A DNA stretch of 64,000 bases from positions 248,001 through 312,000 of the forward strand of contig NZ_CP062231.1 of the NCBI RefSeq assembly GCF_024707525.1, given 5' to 3'. Position 1 is the stretch's first letter, and every line of letters begins with the position of its first letter. This DNA is from Rhizobium sp. TH2. Its GTDB lineage: Bacteria > Pseudomonadota > Alphaproteobacteria > Rhizobiales > Rhizobiaceae. Shown one piece after another: positions 42,970-51,418 of the stretch. The notes under the pieces were generated by a model, which worked only from the letters and a program-made list of their open reading frames with translations, made no database searches and was not told where the DNA came from. Position numbers and translations under genes: made by a program.

Positions 42970-44466
42970 ATGGCACGTCTCATAGAAACAGCGACAGGAC
43001 TCGAAGCGCTCACATTTGACGATGTGCTGCTGCAGCCGGGTCATTCCGAGGTCATGCCGGGGCAGACCAATATCGCCACCAGGATCGCGGCCGATATCGA
43101 ACTCAACCTTCCCATTCTCTCGGCCGCAATGGACACCGTCACCGAGGCGAAGCTGGCGATCGCCATGGCCCAGGCCGGCGGCATCGGCGTCATCCACCGC
43201 AATCTCACCCCGATCGAGCAGGCCGAGCAGGTCCGCCAGGTCAAGAAGTTCGAAAGCGGCATGGTCGTCAATCCGGTGACGATCAGCCCCGATGGCACGC
43301 TCGCCGAAGCGCTGGGCCTGATGAAGACCTATTCGATCTCGGGCATTCCCGTCGTGCTCGGCACCGGCACTGCCCGCACCGGCAAGCTGGTCGGCATCCT
43401 GACCAATCGCGATGTGCGCTTCGCGACCAATCCGGACCAGCCGGTCCATGAACTGATGACCAAGGACAATCTGGTCACCGTGAAGGAAACGATCGACCAG
43501 ACGGAAGCCAAGCGGCTGCTGCACAATCGCCGCATCGAGAAGCTGCTGGTCGTCGATGACGAGGGTCACTGCATCGGCCTCATCACCGTCAAGGACATCG
43601 AGAAGTCGCAGCTCAACCCGAATGCCTCCAAGGATGCGCAGGGTCGTCTGCGCGTCGCTGCTGCCACCAGCGTCGGCGACGATGGTTTCGAACGGGCCGA
43701 ACGGCTGATCGATGCCGGCATCGACCTGCTGGTGATCGACACCGCACATGGGCACTCCCAGCGCGTGCTGGATGCGGTCACCCGCGCCAAGAAGCTTTCC
43801 AACTCGATCCGCATCATGGCCGGCAATGTCGCGACGCCGCATGGCACCCAGGCGCTGATCGATGCGGGCGCGGATGCGGTGAAGGTCGGGATCGGCCCGG
43901 GCTCCATCTGCACGACCCGCATTGTCGCGGGCGTCGGCGTGCCGCAGCTCGCCGCGATCATGGGCGCCGTCGATGCGGCCCAGAAGCAGAATATTCCCGT
44001 GATAGCCGATGGCGGCATCAAGTTCTCGGGCGATCTGGCGAAGGCCATCGCCGCCGGTGCCTCGGCCGTCATGGTCGGCTCGCTGCTGGCCGGGACCGAC
44101 GAGAGCCCGGGCGAGACCTATCTCTACCAGGGCCGCTCCTTCAAGGCCTATCGCGGCATGGGCTCGGTCGGCGCGATGGCGCGCGGTTCGGCGGACCGCT
44201 ATTTCCAGGCGGAAGTGCGCGATACGCTGAAGCTGGTGCCCGAGGGTATCGAGGGACAGGTTGCCTACAAGGGGCCGGTCGCGTCCGTCCTGCACCAGCT
44301 CGCCGGTGGCCTTCGCGCCTCGATGGGCTATGTCGGTGGCAAGGACATTCCGGATTTCCAGGAGAAGGCGACTTTCGTGCGCATCTCCGGCGCCGGCCTG
44401 CGCGAAAGCCATCCGCATGGTGTGACCATCACTCGGGAAAGCCCGAACTACCACGGCGGCGGCTGA
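42970..44466 (+). CDS. guaB: IMP dehydrogenase
   Basis: A 498-residue inosine-5'-monophosphate dehydrogenase, the first committed step of GMP synthesis. It has the expected TIM barrel split by two CBS domains (about residues 95-205). The active-site loop GPGSICTTR contains Cys314, and [10 protein letters not shown] is the flap region. The ATG at 42970 follows AAGGAG by seven bases; an ATG five bases earlier is out of frame. The stop overlaps the start of the next gene. Confidence 0.97.
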   Translation: MARLIETATGLEALTFDDVLLQPGHSEVMPGQTNIATRIAADIELNLPILSAAMDTVTEAKLAIAMAQAGGIGVIHRNLTPIEQAEQVRQVKKFESGMVVNPVTISPDGTLAEALGLMKTYSISGIPVVLGTGTARTGKLVGILTNRDVRFATNPDQPVHELMTKDNLVTVKETIDQTEAKRLLHNRRIEKLLVVDDEGHCIGLITVKDIEKSQLNPNASKDAQGRLRVAAATSVGDDGFERAERLIDAGIDLLVIDTAHGHSQRVLDAVTRAKKLSNSIRIMAGNVATPHGTQALIDAGADAVKVGIGPGSICTTRIVAGVGVPQLAAIMGAVDAAQKQNIPVIADGGIKFSGDLAKAIAAGASAVMVGSLLAGTDESPGETYLYQGRSFKAYRGMGSVGAMARGSADRYFQAEVRDTLKLVPEGIEGQVAYKGPVASVLHQLAGGLRASMGYVGGKDIPDFQEKATFVRISGAGLRESHPHGVTITRESPNYHGGG

Positions 44467-44996
44467 TGGAAGAACATGGCTGGCTGATCCTGATCGCGGC
44501 TGCCATTATGCTTGGGGGCATGACCCTTTGGGAAATGCGCAGGCTGGCACCCCGGTTCACGGGGCTCCAGTTGCGCCTGTCGGGCTACGACACGGAGATC
44601 ATCGCCTTCCTGAAAGACCTGGGCGGCGATGCCGGCCAGCTGGACCGCGTCAATCGCGTGCGAAAACTCGACCTTCGCGTGCCGGCCATTCTTGGTTTCG
44701 TCTTCATCGCGGCAAACTTGTTGTTTGCCGGAGACCCCGCTACGGCGCGGATGATTCCGTATTTCATTCCGGCTCTGCAGGTTCTCGGCATCGGCACCAC
44801 AGTGATTGCGCTGGTCGGGGATTACCTGGAAAATATCCAGCTCGGCCGGATGATCGACGCCCTGCCGGCGCTGCCGGATGATGCCAGGGTCCTCAAGGCA
44901 TCGCGAACAACCATCGTCAAACTGTGGGCCTATATCGCCGCCGTGGTGATCGCCGCGCCGCAATTGCTCGTATATCTGTATCTCAAGATCTTTTAG
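44466..44996 (+). CDS. Hypothetical membrane protein translationally coupled to guaB
   Basis: A 176-residue protein with about four hydrophobic segments: near residues 6-20, 72-88, 95-118 and 150-172. No known domain is recognised. Its ATG overlaps the guaB stop (TGATG), and the MAPEG gene follows after 24 bases. It is therefore transcribed with guaB, and its translation probably depends on guaB translation. The coupling is the only functional clue. Confidence 0.82.
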   Translation: MEEHGWLILIAAAIMLGGMTLWEMRRLAPRFTGLQLRLSGYDTEIIAFLKDLGGDAGQLDRVNRVRKLDLRVPAILGFVFIAANLLFAGDPATARMIPYFIPALQVLGIGTTVIALVGDYLENIQLGRMIDALPALPDDARVLKASRTTIVKLWAYIAAVVIAAPQLLVYLYLKIF

Positions 44997-45020
44997 GCGA
45001 AGCCACGGACAGCGCCGTTC

Positions 45021-45440
45021 ATGACCCAATCAACCGCAATCTTCTGGCCTGTGATCGTGCAGGTCGCTCTGATCTACGTCCTCTATTACATGCTGTTTAC
45101 CCGGAGGCAGGCTGCGGTGAAGGCGGGAAAGGCGAGGCTTTCGCAGTTCCGCGACAATGTGGCCGAGCCGGCCGAGACGCTCTTCCTCCGGAACAACCTT
45201 ACCAACCAGTATGAACTGCCGGTGCTCTTCATCGCCGGCTGCATCGCGACCTATGCCGCGGGGCATGCGACCGTCGTACCGGTTATTCTTGCGTGGATCT
45301 TCGTGGTTCTGCGAATCGCCCATGCGATCGTCCATGTCGGCCAGAACCGGTTGCGGCACCGCGTGCCCGTCTTCATCGCGGGCTTTGTCGTCAACGGCCT
45401 GCTCTGGCTCTGGCTTGCCGCGAACATTGCCTTGAATTAA
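45021..45440 (+). CDS. MAPEG-family membrane protein
   Basis: A 139-residue membrane protein of the MAPEG family (membrane-associated proteins in eicosanoid and glutathione metabolism). It has four helices and the characteristic NNLTNQYELPVLFIAGC and RIAHAIVHVGQNRLRHR segments. Bacterial members are mostly uncharacterised; some have glutathione transferase activity. It is the third gene of the guaB cluster. Confidence 0.9.
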   Translation: MTQSTAIFWPVIVQVALIYVLYYMLFTRRQAAVKAGKARLSQFRDNVAEPAETLFLRNNLTNQYELPVLFIAGCIATYAAGHATVVPVILAWIFVVLRIAHAIVHVGQNRLRHRVPVFIAGFVVNGLLWLWLAANIALN

Positions 45441-45515
45441 TTTGTGCGGCGCACTCTGATCCCTATATGAATATTGCGCTGCAAAGGCGCGGGCCACTTC
45501 CGCGAGGATGTTCAT

Positions 45516-46658
45516 ATGGACCTCGGCAAGGACAAGAAATACCTGGTTCTGCAAGGTGGCGGCGCATTGGGCGCCTATCAGGCGGGCGCCTATGAAGCGC
45601 TGCACGATGCCGGCGTCCGGCCCGAATGGATCGCAGGCATTTCCATCGGCGCGATCAATGCGGCGATCATATCAGGTAATCCCGAGGAGAGGCGCGTCGA
45701 AAAGCTGCGCGCGTTCTGGGAAATGGCGTCGGGCGGCCCGAAGACGCTTCCATTCGAGACCGGCCCGCTGATCCGCAAATGGCTGAACGAATATTCCTCC
45801 GCCTTCAACTCGGCGGTCGGCGTCAACGGGTTCTATCTGCCGCGCAGCCTGATGCCCTGGCAATATGTCGCCGATCCCGACGCCGCGATCAGCTTCTACG
45901 ACACCTCGCCGCTGATCGAGACGCTGGAGACGCTGGTCGATTTCGACCTGATCAACCGCCGTGCCGTCCGCCTCAGCTTGGGCGCGGTCGAGGTCGTCAC
46001 CGGCGATTTCGCCTATTTCGACAATCATCCCTGCCGTCAGAGATATGACCCGAGGCCGATCACGGCGCACCATGTTGCCGCCTCCGGCGCGCTGCCGCCC
46101 GGCTTTCCGCCCGTCGAGATCGACGGCAAATATTACTGGGATGGCGGCCTGGTTTCCAACACGCCGTTCCAATGGGTGCTCGACGAGCGGCGGACCGTGG
46201 ACGATATCTGCGTCTTCCAGGTCGACCTATTCTCCGCCAAGGGCATGATGCCGCGCGACATGTCGGATGTGCTCGCCCGCGAAAAAGAGATCCGCTATTC
46301 CAGCCGCACCCGTATGAACACCAATGAGGCGGCCAGGAACGAGCGCCACGAAAAGGCGCTGAAGCGCTTGCTCGACCGGCTGCCACTCGAATTCACCGAT
46401 GATGGCGATGTCAGGATCCTACGGAAACAGGAGGATCGCGGCGCGGTGAGGGCAGTGCATCTGATCTACGCGCGCAAGCCTTACGAGACCCATTCCATGG
46501 ACAACGAATTCTCGCGGCTGACCATGGAAGAACATTGGAAGGCAGGCTACGACGATGTGCGAAAGACCTTCGCTTCCCGCCAGTGGCAGAACCGCGTAAT
46601 CCCGGACGATGGCTTCGTGTCCATCGACCACCGCAGAGACGACAAACAGCATTCGTGA
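45516..46658 (+). CDS. Patatin-like phospholipase (DUF3734 type)
   Basis: A 380-residue patatin-family lipid acyl hydrolase. The oxyanion loop is [12 protein letters not shown], the nucleophile Ser43 lies in GISIG, and the catalytic Asp209 is in YYWDGG. The C-terminal region resembles the DUF3734 extension. The ATG at 45516 is chosen from the family start ([19 protein letters not shown]). bdhA follows after 11 bases. Patatin/BdhA pairs suggest a role in turning over storage lipid or polyhydroxybutyrate, but this is inferred. Confidence 0.92.
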   Translation: MDLGKDKKYLVLQGGGALGAYQAGAYEALHDAGVRPEWIAGISIGAINAAIISGNPEERRVEKLRAFWEMASGGPKTLPFETGPLIRKWLNEYSSAFNSAVGVNGFYLPRSLMPWQYVADPDAAISFYDTSPLIETLETLVDFDLINRRAVRLSLGAVEVVTGDFAYFDNHPCRQRYDPRPITAHHVAASGALPPGFPPVEIDGKYYWDGGLVSNTPFQWVLDERRTVDDICVFQVDLFSAKGMMPRDMSDVLAREKEIRYSSRTRMNTNEAARNERHEKALKRLLDRLPLEFTDDGDVRILRKQEDRGAVRAVHLIYARKPYETHSMDNEFSRLTMEEHWKAGYDDVRKTFASRQWQNRVIPDDGFVSIDHRRDDKQHS

Positions 46659-46669
46659 AGGAGACTATC

Positions 46670-47452
46670 ATGGACCTCAAGGGCAAAGTCGCCATCGTCA
46701 CCGGCGCCGCGAGCGGCATCGGCCTCGGCATCGCCAAGCGTTATGTCGCGGCGGGCGCCAAGGTGGCGATCGCCGATCTCAAGATTGAAGCGGCCAATGC
46801 CGCCGCGACCGAACTTAACACCCAAGGTCCGGGCGAGGCGATCGGCATCGCCGTGGACGTGACCAGCGAAGCCGAGGTCAACAAGGGCGTCGCCGATGTC
46901 GTCGCCAAATGGGGCACGGTCGATATCCTGGTTTCGAATGCCGGCATCCAGATCGTCAACCGCATCGAGGATTTTGCCTTCACGGACTGGAAGAAGATGC
47001 TGGCCATCCATCTCGACGGCGCCTTCCTCACCACCAAGGCCTGCCTGCCGCATATGCAGAAGCAGAAGTCCGGCGCGATCATCTATATGGGCTCGGTTCA
47101 TTCCAAGGAGGCTTCGCCCGCGAAATCGGCTTATATCACCGCCAAGCACGGACTGCTCGGGCTGGCGCGTTCGGTCGCCAAGGAGAACGGTACATTCGCT
47201 ATCCGGTCAAATGTGATCTGCCCCGGCTTCGTCCGCACTCCCTTGGTCGAGAAGCAGATCCCGGAGCAGGCCAAGACGCTCGGCATATCCGAGGAGGAGG
47301 TGATCAAGAAGGTCATGCTCGGCCAGACCGTTGATGGCGAGTTCACGACCATCGAGGATGTCGCCGAGACGGCGTTCTTCTTCGCGGCTTTCCCGACCAA
47401 CGCGCTGACCGGCCAGTCGCTGATCGTCAGCCACGGCTGGCATGTCGAATAG
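46670..47452 (+). CDS. bdhA: 3-hydroxybutyrate dehydrogenase
   Basis: A 260-residue short-chain dehydrogenase interconverting 3-hydroxybutyrate and acetoacetate with NAD. It has [10 protein letters not shown] at the N-terminus, NAG at 90-92, and the catalytic Ser142, Tyr155 and Lys159 ([20 protein letters not shown]). The [17 protein letters not shown] segment is typical of bacterial BdhA. A GAAGGAGA ribosome binding site precedes the ATG. It is co-transcribed with the patatin gene. Confidence 0.93.
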   Translation: MDLKGKVAIVTGAASGIGLGIAKRYVAAGAKVAIADLKIEAANAAATELNTQGPGEAIGIAVDVTSEAEVNKGVADVVAKWGTVDILVSNAGIQIVNRIEDFAFTDWKKMLAIHLDGAFLTTKACLPHMQKQKSGAIIYMGSVHSKEASPAKSAYITAKHGLLGLARSVAKENGTFAIRSNVICPGFVRTPLVEKQIPEQAKTLGISEEEVIKKVMLGQTVDGEFTTIEDVAETAFFFAAFPTNALTGQSLIVSHGWHVE

Positions 47453-47591
47453 CGCGACGGAACGCAAGCGCCGGCAATTGCGTTTCATCACGCTAAATTG
47501 AATGCGCGCATGCGGTTTTGATCGCCCGTGCCGTGATCTTTGCGGGTTCTTTCTTTAAGCTCGCACACCTGTGAATAGGGAGGACGTGCCG

Positions 47592-48464
47592 TTGGAACAT
47601 CCCAAAATCACCCAGGCGATGATCAGTGCCTATGATGAATATACCCATCTGACGCTCGATCGCCGCGACTTCATGCGCAAACTGCGGGCACTGGCCGGCT
47701 CGGGCGCGGCAGCCGCCGCAATCGCCCCGATGCTCGCGGCCAGCAAGGCCGCAGCGGAGGTCATTCCCGAGAACGACGATCGGCTGACCACCACGGACCT
47801 GACTTATCGCGGCGCGCCGGGCGACATCAAGGCCTATGCGGCCATGCCCAAGGACGCGACCAAGCTTCCGGCGGTGATCGTGATCCATGAAAACCGCGGC
47901 CTCAATGCGCATATCAAGGATGTCACGAGGCGGCTGGCGCTCGAAGGCTTCCTGGCCATGGCGCCGGACATGCTTTCGCCTTCGGGTGGCACGCCCGAAG
48001 ACGAGGACAAGGCCCGCGAGATGATCGGCGCGATCACGCAGGATATCTATGGCTCGAACCTCGTTGCGGCCGTGGAATTTCTCAAGGGCCACCAGAATTC
48101 GACCGGCAATGTCGGCGCCATCGGCTTCTGCTGGGGCGGCGGCCAGGTAAACCGGCTGGCGACACTGTCGCCGGACCTGAAGGCCGGCGTCGCCTATTAC
48201 GGTGCGCAGGTGCCGGCGGAAGAGGTGCCGAAGATCAGTGCAGCACTGATGCTGCACTATGCCGGCCTCGACGACCGTATTAATAAAGGCATCGACGCCT
48301 ACAAGGCCGCACTCGAGGCCAACAAGAAGGACTTCCAGATCTTCGTCTATGACGGCGTCAACCACGCCTTCAACAACGACACGTCGTCCGCCCGCTACAA
48401 CAGGCAAGCGGCGGACCTCGCATGGTCCAGGACAGTCGAGTTTCTTAAACAGAAACTCGCCTGA
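47592..48464 (+). CDS. Dienelactone hydrolase family protein with Tat-like leader
   Basis: A 290-residue alpha/beta hydrolase. The nucleophile cysteine lies in GFCWGGG, with an Asp in AGLDDR and a His in GVNHAF, and HENRG matches the Glu/Arg region of dienelactone hydrolases. The leader has twin arginines (TLDRRDFMRKL) followed by an Ala-rich stretch ending SKAAAEV, which suggests Tat export. The TTG at 47592, eight bases after GGGAGG, is the likely start; GTG codons just upstream are alternatives. The true substrate is unknown. Confidence 0.85.
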   Translation: MEHPKITQAMISAYDEYTHLTLDRRDFMRKLRALAGSGAAAAAIAPMLAASKAAAEVIPENDDRLTTTDLTYRGAPGDIKAYAAMPKDATKLPAVIVIHENRGLNAHIKDVTRRLALEGFLAMAPDMLSPSGGTPEDEDKAREMIGAITQDIYGSNLVAAVEFLKGHQNSTGNVGAIGFCWGGGQVNRLATLSPDLKAGVAYYGAQVPAEEVPKISAALMLHYAGLDDRINKGIDAYKAALEANKKDFQIFVYDGVNHAFNNDTSSARYNRQAADLAWSRTVEFLKQKLA

Positions 48465-48627
48465 CCTCCAGCGGCCGGGACGTGCCCCCGTTCCGGCCGC
48501 ACCCTCCATGACCATCTCGTTCCAAATCTGGCAATAAGGCCAAGCAGGGTTGACACAGGGCTCGCCAGCGCAAAGCATGCCGCCGGGACAGCGAATGCCA
48601 ACGGATCATTGATCAAGGGAGATCACC

Positions 48628-49302
48628 ATGGCCAAGCCGACGGTGAAGCTATTCGATGCCTATTACGATACCGCGCTCGATGTCGAGGCGCTGATCGTGC
48701 TCTCGGGTACGAAGAGCAAGGTCGTCTGTCTCGACACGTCATCCTTCCAGAAGGTCTTCTTCGAAGGCAAAAATTTCGATTACGACATGGGTCGGTTGAG
48801 CGCGGGGACCATCCAGAAGGTGACGTTCACCGATCCCGATGGTGCGCCGCTGCAAATGCTATCCGGTCTCAGGATTGATCCCGGCCAACTCGCCGGTATA
48901 GACATGTCTGAATTCACCCTGTCACTTGCCGTCCGTCTGGCCGCCAGCGGCCTGAAATATATCGGCACCAACCAGGAAGACACGTTCACCGCCAGCAACG
49001 GCAATGATATCCTCAACGGCCGTGGCAGCGATGACGAGCTTCAAGGCGGCGAGGGCCGCGATGTTCTCATCGGCGGCGGCGGAAACGATACTTTCATTTT
49101 CGCGGCGGGGATGGGCCGCGACACGATCAACGACTTCGATGCCGACGGCGGTGGTGCGGCACCGGATTTCATCCAGGCCACGTTCGCATCCGCCGACATC
49201 AGCCAGTCCGGAAAGAACACGATCGTCGATTTCGGCAATGGTGACATATTCGTACTGCTGAAGGTCAACGCCGCCGACGTCACAAGTGCCGATTTTGTGT
49301 AG
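48628..49302 (+). CDS. Small RTX (hemolysin-type calcium-binding) protein
   Basis: A 224-residue protein with a short block of RTX nonapeptides: TNQEDTFTASNGNDILNGRG, then GGEGRDVLIGGGGNDTFIF, near residues 115-160, followed by a beta-rich C-terminal tail. Such repeats fold on calcium outside the cell, and the C-terminal tail serves as a type I secretion signal. The N-terminal 110 residues have no recognised domain. No type I transporter genes adjoin it. A GGGAGA ribosome binding site precedes the ATG. Confidence 0.85.
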   Translation: MAKPTVKLFDAYYDTALDVEALIVLSGTKSKVVCLDTSSFQKVFFEGKNFDYDMGRLSAGTIQKVTFTDPDGAPLQMLSGLRIDPGQLAGIDMSEFTLSLAVRLAASGLKYIGTNQEDTFTASNGNDILNGRGSDDELQGGEGRDVLIGGGGNDTFIFAAGMGRDTINDFDADGGGAAPDFIQATFASADISQSGKNTIVDFGNGDIFVLLKVNAADVTSADFV

Positions 49303-49365
49303 AGCCTTTCATTGTTAAATGGAAGGCTCTAAGACGGGATCGGTAGGCCGAGCCGCACTTGCGTC

Positions 49366-50337
49366 TCAAGCCGCGCTGACGAACTTCACGCGCGTACCCC
49401 AGGGATCGAGTGCTTCGATCGTATCGCCGCTCTCGTGGAAATCGGAACCGGCGCCGCGCAATCGTCCGCGCAGCCCGTCCATCAATGGCTCGGAGACCGA
49501 GAAGGCGAGATTGTCGAGGCCGTTCATCTTTTCGCTGCGCATGCCGGCGCCACGGCTGCGCCAGACATTGGCGCCGATATGGTGGTGGTAGCGCCCATTG
49601 GCGAGGAAGATCGCGCTGGCATCGGGGATCTTCGCCATCATGTCGAGGCCGGCGGTCTTGATGTAAAAATCCTCGGCCTTGGCCGTATCGCCGACACGCA
49701 GGTGCACATGGCCGATGCGGAAGCCCGACGGCGCCACGAAGGGCATGGTCGAATCGCCCGGCAATCCGCTGACGAGGCTATCGATGTCGAGACGTTCGGT
49801 CGCCATGGCGATCTGGTCGCCGTTCCAGCGCCAGCTCTCTGGCGCGCGGTCGGCATAGACCTCTATGCCATTGCCCTCGGGATCGTCGAGATAGAGTGCT
49901 TCGGACACGAGGTGATCGGAAAAGCCGGTGAAAGGCACATTGTTCTTGACCGCGAAGATCAGCCAGCGGCCGAGCGACGCCCGGTCCGGCATCAGGAAGG
50001 CGGTGTGGAACAGGCCGGCGGAACGGCCGTCGTCCGGCTCGTCCGAGGGCCGGGATTTCAGTGTGAAGAGCATCTCGCCATCCTTGCCGAGAACGCTTTC
50101 GCTCTCGGTTTGCGCGAGCACGTCCATGCCCATGATCTGGCTGTAGAACGAGGTCATCATCGGGAGGTCGCGAACCCTCAGCGCCACCGAACGGATATGG
50201 ATGGGCCGGGTAACGGCGAAGCTCGGCTTGGCCGCCTGGGCGGCTGCGGGTTCTGCTGTGGTAAGCGTCATGGCGAGTGTTCCTGTTCCAAGAATCTGGA
50301 GCGCGGCCCGGCGTGATAAATCCTGACTGGAAGACAT
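49366..50337 (-). CDS. VOC-family ring-cleaving dioxygenase-like protein with Tat signal
   Basis: A 323-residue protein with two VOC (glyoxalase/bleomycin-resistance) modules. It resembles CatE-type catechol 2,3-dioxygenases: IRSVALRVRDLPMMTSFYSQ starts one module and IGHVHLRVGDTAKAEDFYI the other. The N-terminus (LSRRAALQILGTGTLAMTLT then AEPAAAQA) is a Tat-type signal peptide. CatE relatives are normally cytoplasmic, so an exported form is unusual. A metal-binding HHIG segment is visible (RYHHHIGANVW). Confidence 0.85.
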   Translation of the reverse strand: MSSSQDLSRRAALQILGTGTLAMTLTTAEPAAAQAAKPSFAVTRPIHIRSVALRVRDLPMMTSFYSQIMGMDVLAQTESESVLGKDGEMLFTLKSRPSDEPDDGRSAGLFHTAFLMPDRASLGRWLIFAVKNNVPFTGFSDHLVSEALYLDDPEGNGIEVYADRAPESWRWNGDQIAMATERLDIDSLVSGLPGDSTMPFVAPSGFRIGHVHLRVGDTAKAEDFYIKTAGLDMMAKIPDASAIFLANGRYHHHIGANVWRSRGAGMRSEKMNGLDNLAFSVSEPLMDGLRGRLRGAGSDFHESGDTIEALDPWGTRVKFVSAA

Positions 50338-50426
50338 GTTTTTCCCGCTAGGGCTGGCTCTGTTGGATTAGAGATGATCCCAAGGGGCGAGAATTGCAAC
50401 AGTGCAAGTGGGAGATGGAGCGTTCA

Positions 50427-50861
50427 CTATTCGGTGCGGGGGACTAGAGATGTGTTTTGCTCACGAAGCGCTGTCAGAAAGCGCTGCTGTGTGAGTTCGA
50501 ATAGTTTGCTGGGAAGTTCGCCGTAGATCATTGAGGTCTGACCCGGAACCGGCCGAATATCAGGTCCTGGCCATGTGAAGCGATTGGCTTCGCTGAGCAC
50601 GATCCAAGAACGCTGATCGTCAAGTCCGAGACGAAGCTTGGTTGCGTGTGGAATTTCTATCGAATGCGTCTGATTGCCGGGCGGGCTATGCGTTACCGGC
50701 AGCACCGTCACGAACTCATTGCCATCCTGCATGCTCTCGACGGCCAAGATAACCACACACGGTCGATCTTTCGCACCCTCTTCGCGGCCGCGCCGATGTT
50801 CGTCGGCCCAGAGGTAGGAATACCGGATGACTTGGCCGGGGATTGGCCGCAACGGCGCCAC
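50427..50861 (-). CDS. PemK/MazF-like toxin
   Basis: A 144-residue PemK/MazF-type endoribonuclease toxin. It begins RPIPGQVIRYSYLWADEHRRG and has KDRPCVVILAVESM, VTVLPVTHSP and a C-terminal helix typical of the family (LPSKLFELTQQRF). MazF-like toxins cleave mRNA at specific short sequences. The gene lies two bases after the Phd-like antitoxin gene on the same strand, so the pair is one operon. Confidence 0.85.
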   Translation of the reverse strand: MAPLRPIPGQVIRYSYLWADEHRRGREEGAKDRPCVVILAVESMQDGNEFVTVLPVTHSPPGNQTHSIEIPHATKLRLGLDDQRSWIVLSEANRFTWPGPDIRPVPGQTSMIYGELPSKLFELTQQRFLTALREQNTSLVPRTE

Positions 50862-50863
50862 CG

Positions 50864-51121
50864 TCAGTCCTCCACCTCATGGTCGAAAGCCTTCGATTCT
50901 GGCGAAGGCCTGGCATTTTCGATGGCGCGAATGTCTTCCTCGGTGAAATCCTCCAGTCGCATGACTCTTCGATAATTCTTGTGCAGGTCGCGGTACTCGT
51001 CGGCGGAGATCAGCACCGTTCCTTCACGCCCGTTACGCGTCACCGCGACCGGTTCTCTAAGAGCGATGTCCTGATATTTGCCGATATTGCGCTGGAATTC
51101 GGCTGCGCTGACTTTCAGCAT
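50864..51121 (-). CDS. Phd/YefM-family antitoxin
   Basis: An 85-residue antitoxin. The N-terminal Phd/YefM dimerisation and DNA-binding fold is clear: VSAAEFQRNIGKYQDIALRE, then PVAVTRNGREGTVLISADEY. The acidic C-terminus (ENARPSPESKAFDHEVED) would bind and block the toxin. A strong AGGAGG ribosome binding site precedes the ATG, and a perfect CTTATGCA-ATA-TGCATAAG palindrome lies just upstream as probable operator. Confidence 0.9.
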   Translation of the reverse strand: MLKVSAAEFQRNIGKYQDIALREPVAVTRNGREGTVLISADEYRDLHKNYRRVMRLEDFTEEDIRAIENARPSPESKAFDHEVED

Positions 51122-51135
51122 TGGGGCCTCCTGCT

Positions 51136-51154
51136 CTTATGCAATATGCATAAG
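51136..51154. promoter_or_regulatory. Phd/PemK operator
   Basis: CTTATGCA-ATA-TGCATAAG is a perfect 8-bp dyad with a three-base centre, 15 to 33 bases upstream of the antitoxin start. A second short palindrome, ATGCAT, follows at 51155-51160. Phd-type antitoxins repress through such sites. Confidence 0.65.
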
Positions 51155-51173
51155 ATGCATGAAGTCCGATAGT

Positions 51174-51413
51174 TCAGTCAAGTCTCTTGCGGATCACGAA
51201 CCTGTGCCCCGTCTCCAGCGTCTCCTGCGATACCAGCGCGTGGCCGTTCTCGTTACAGAAATGCGGGATGTCGATGGCTGAAAGCGGATCGGTGGTTTCC
51301 ACGGAAATGAGGGTGCCGGCAGCCATTTTGACCAGCCGGTTCTCGGTCTTGATCACGGGGTAGGGGCATTTCAGCCCGCGCAGGTCGAGCGTGGCGGCAA
51401 TGTCGTCCGCCAC
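51174..51413 (-). CDS. TusA/SirA-family sulfurtransferase
   Basis: A 79-residue TusA-fold protein. The conserved LDLRGLKCPYPVIKT places the sulfur-carrying Cys16. TusA-type proteins relay persulfide sulfur to tRNA thiolation, molybdopterin or other pathways. It starts at an ATG five bases after the stop of the L,D-transpeptidase gene, so the two are co-transcribed. Confidence 0.92.
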   Translation of the reverse strand: MADDIAATLDLRGLKCPYPVIKTENRLVKMAAGTLISVETTDPLSAIDIPHFCNENGHALVSQETLETGHRFVIRKRLD

Positions 51414-51418
51414 GGATA

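Noticed and set aside
42847-44454. A minus-strand frame of 535 codons antisense to guaB
   Set aside because: It mirrors the codon structure of guaB and has no independent start signals or domain.
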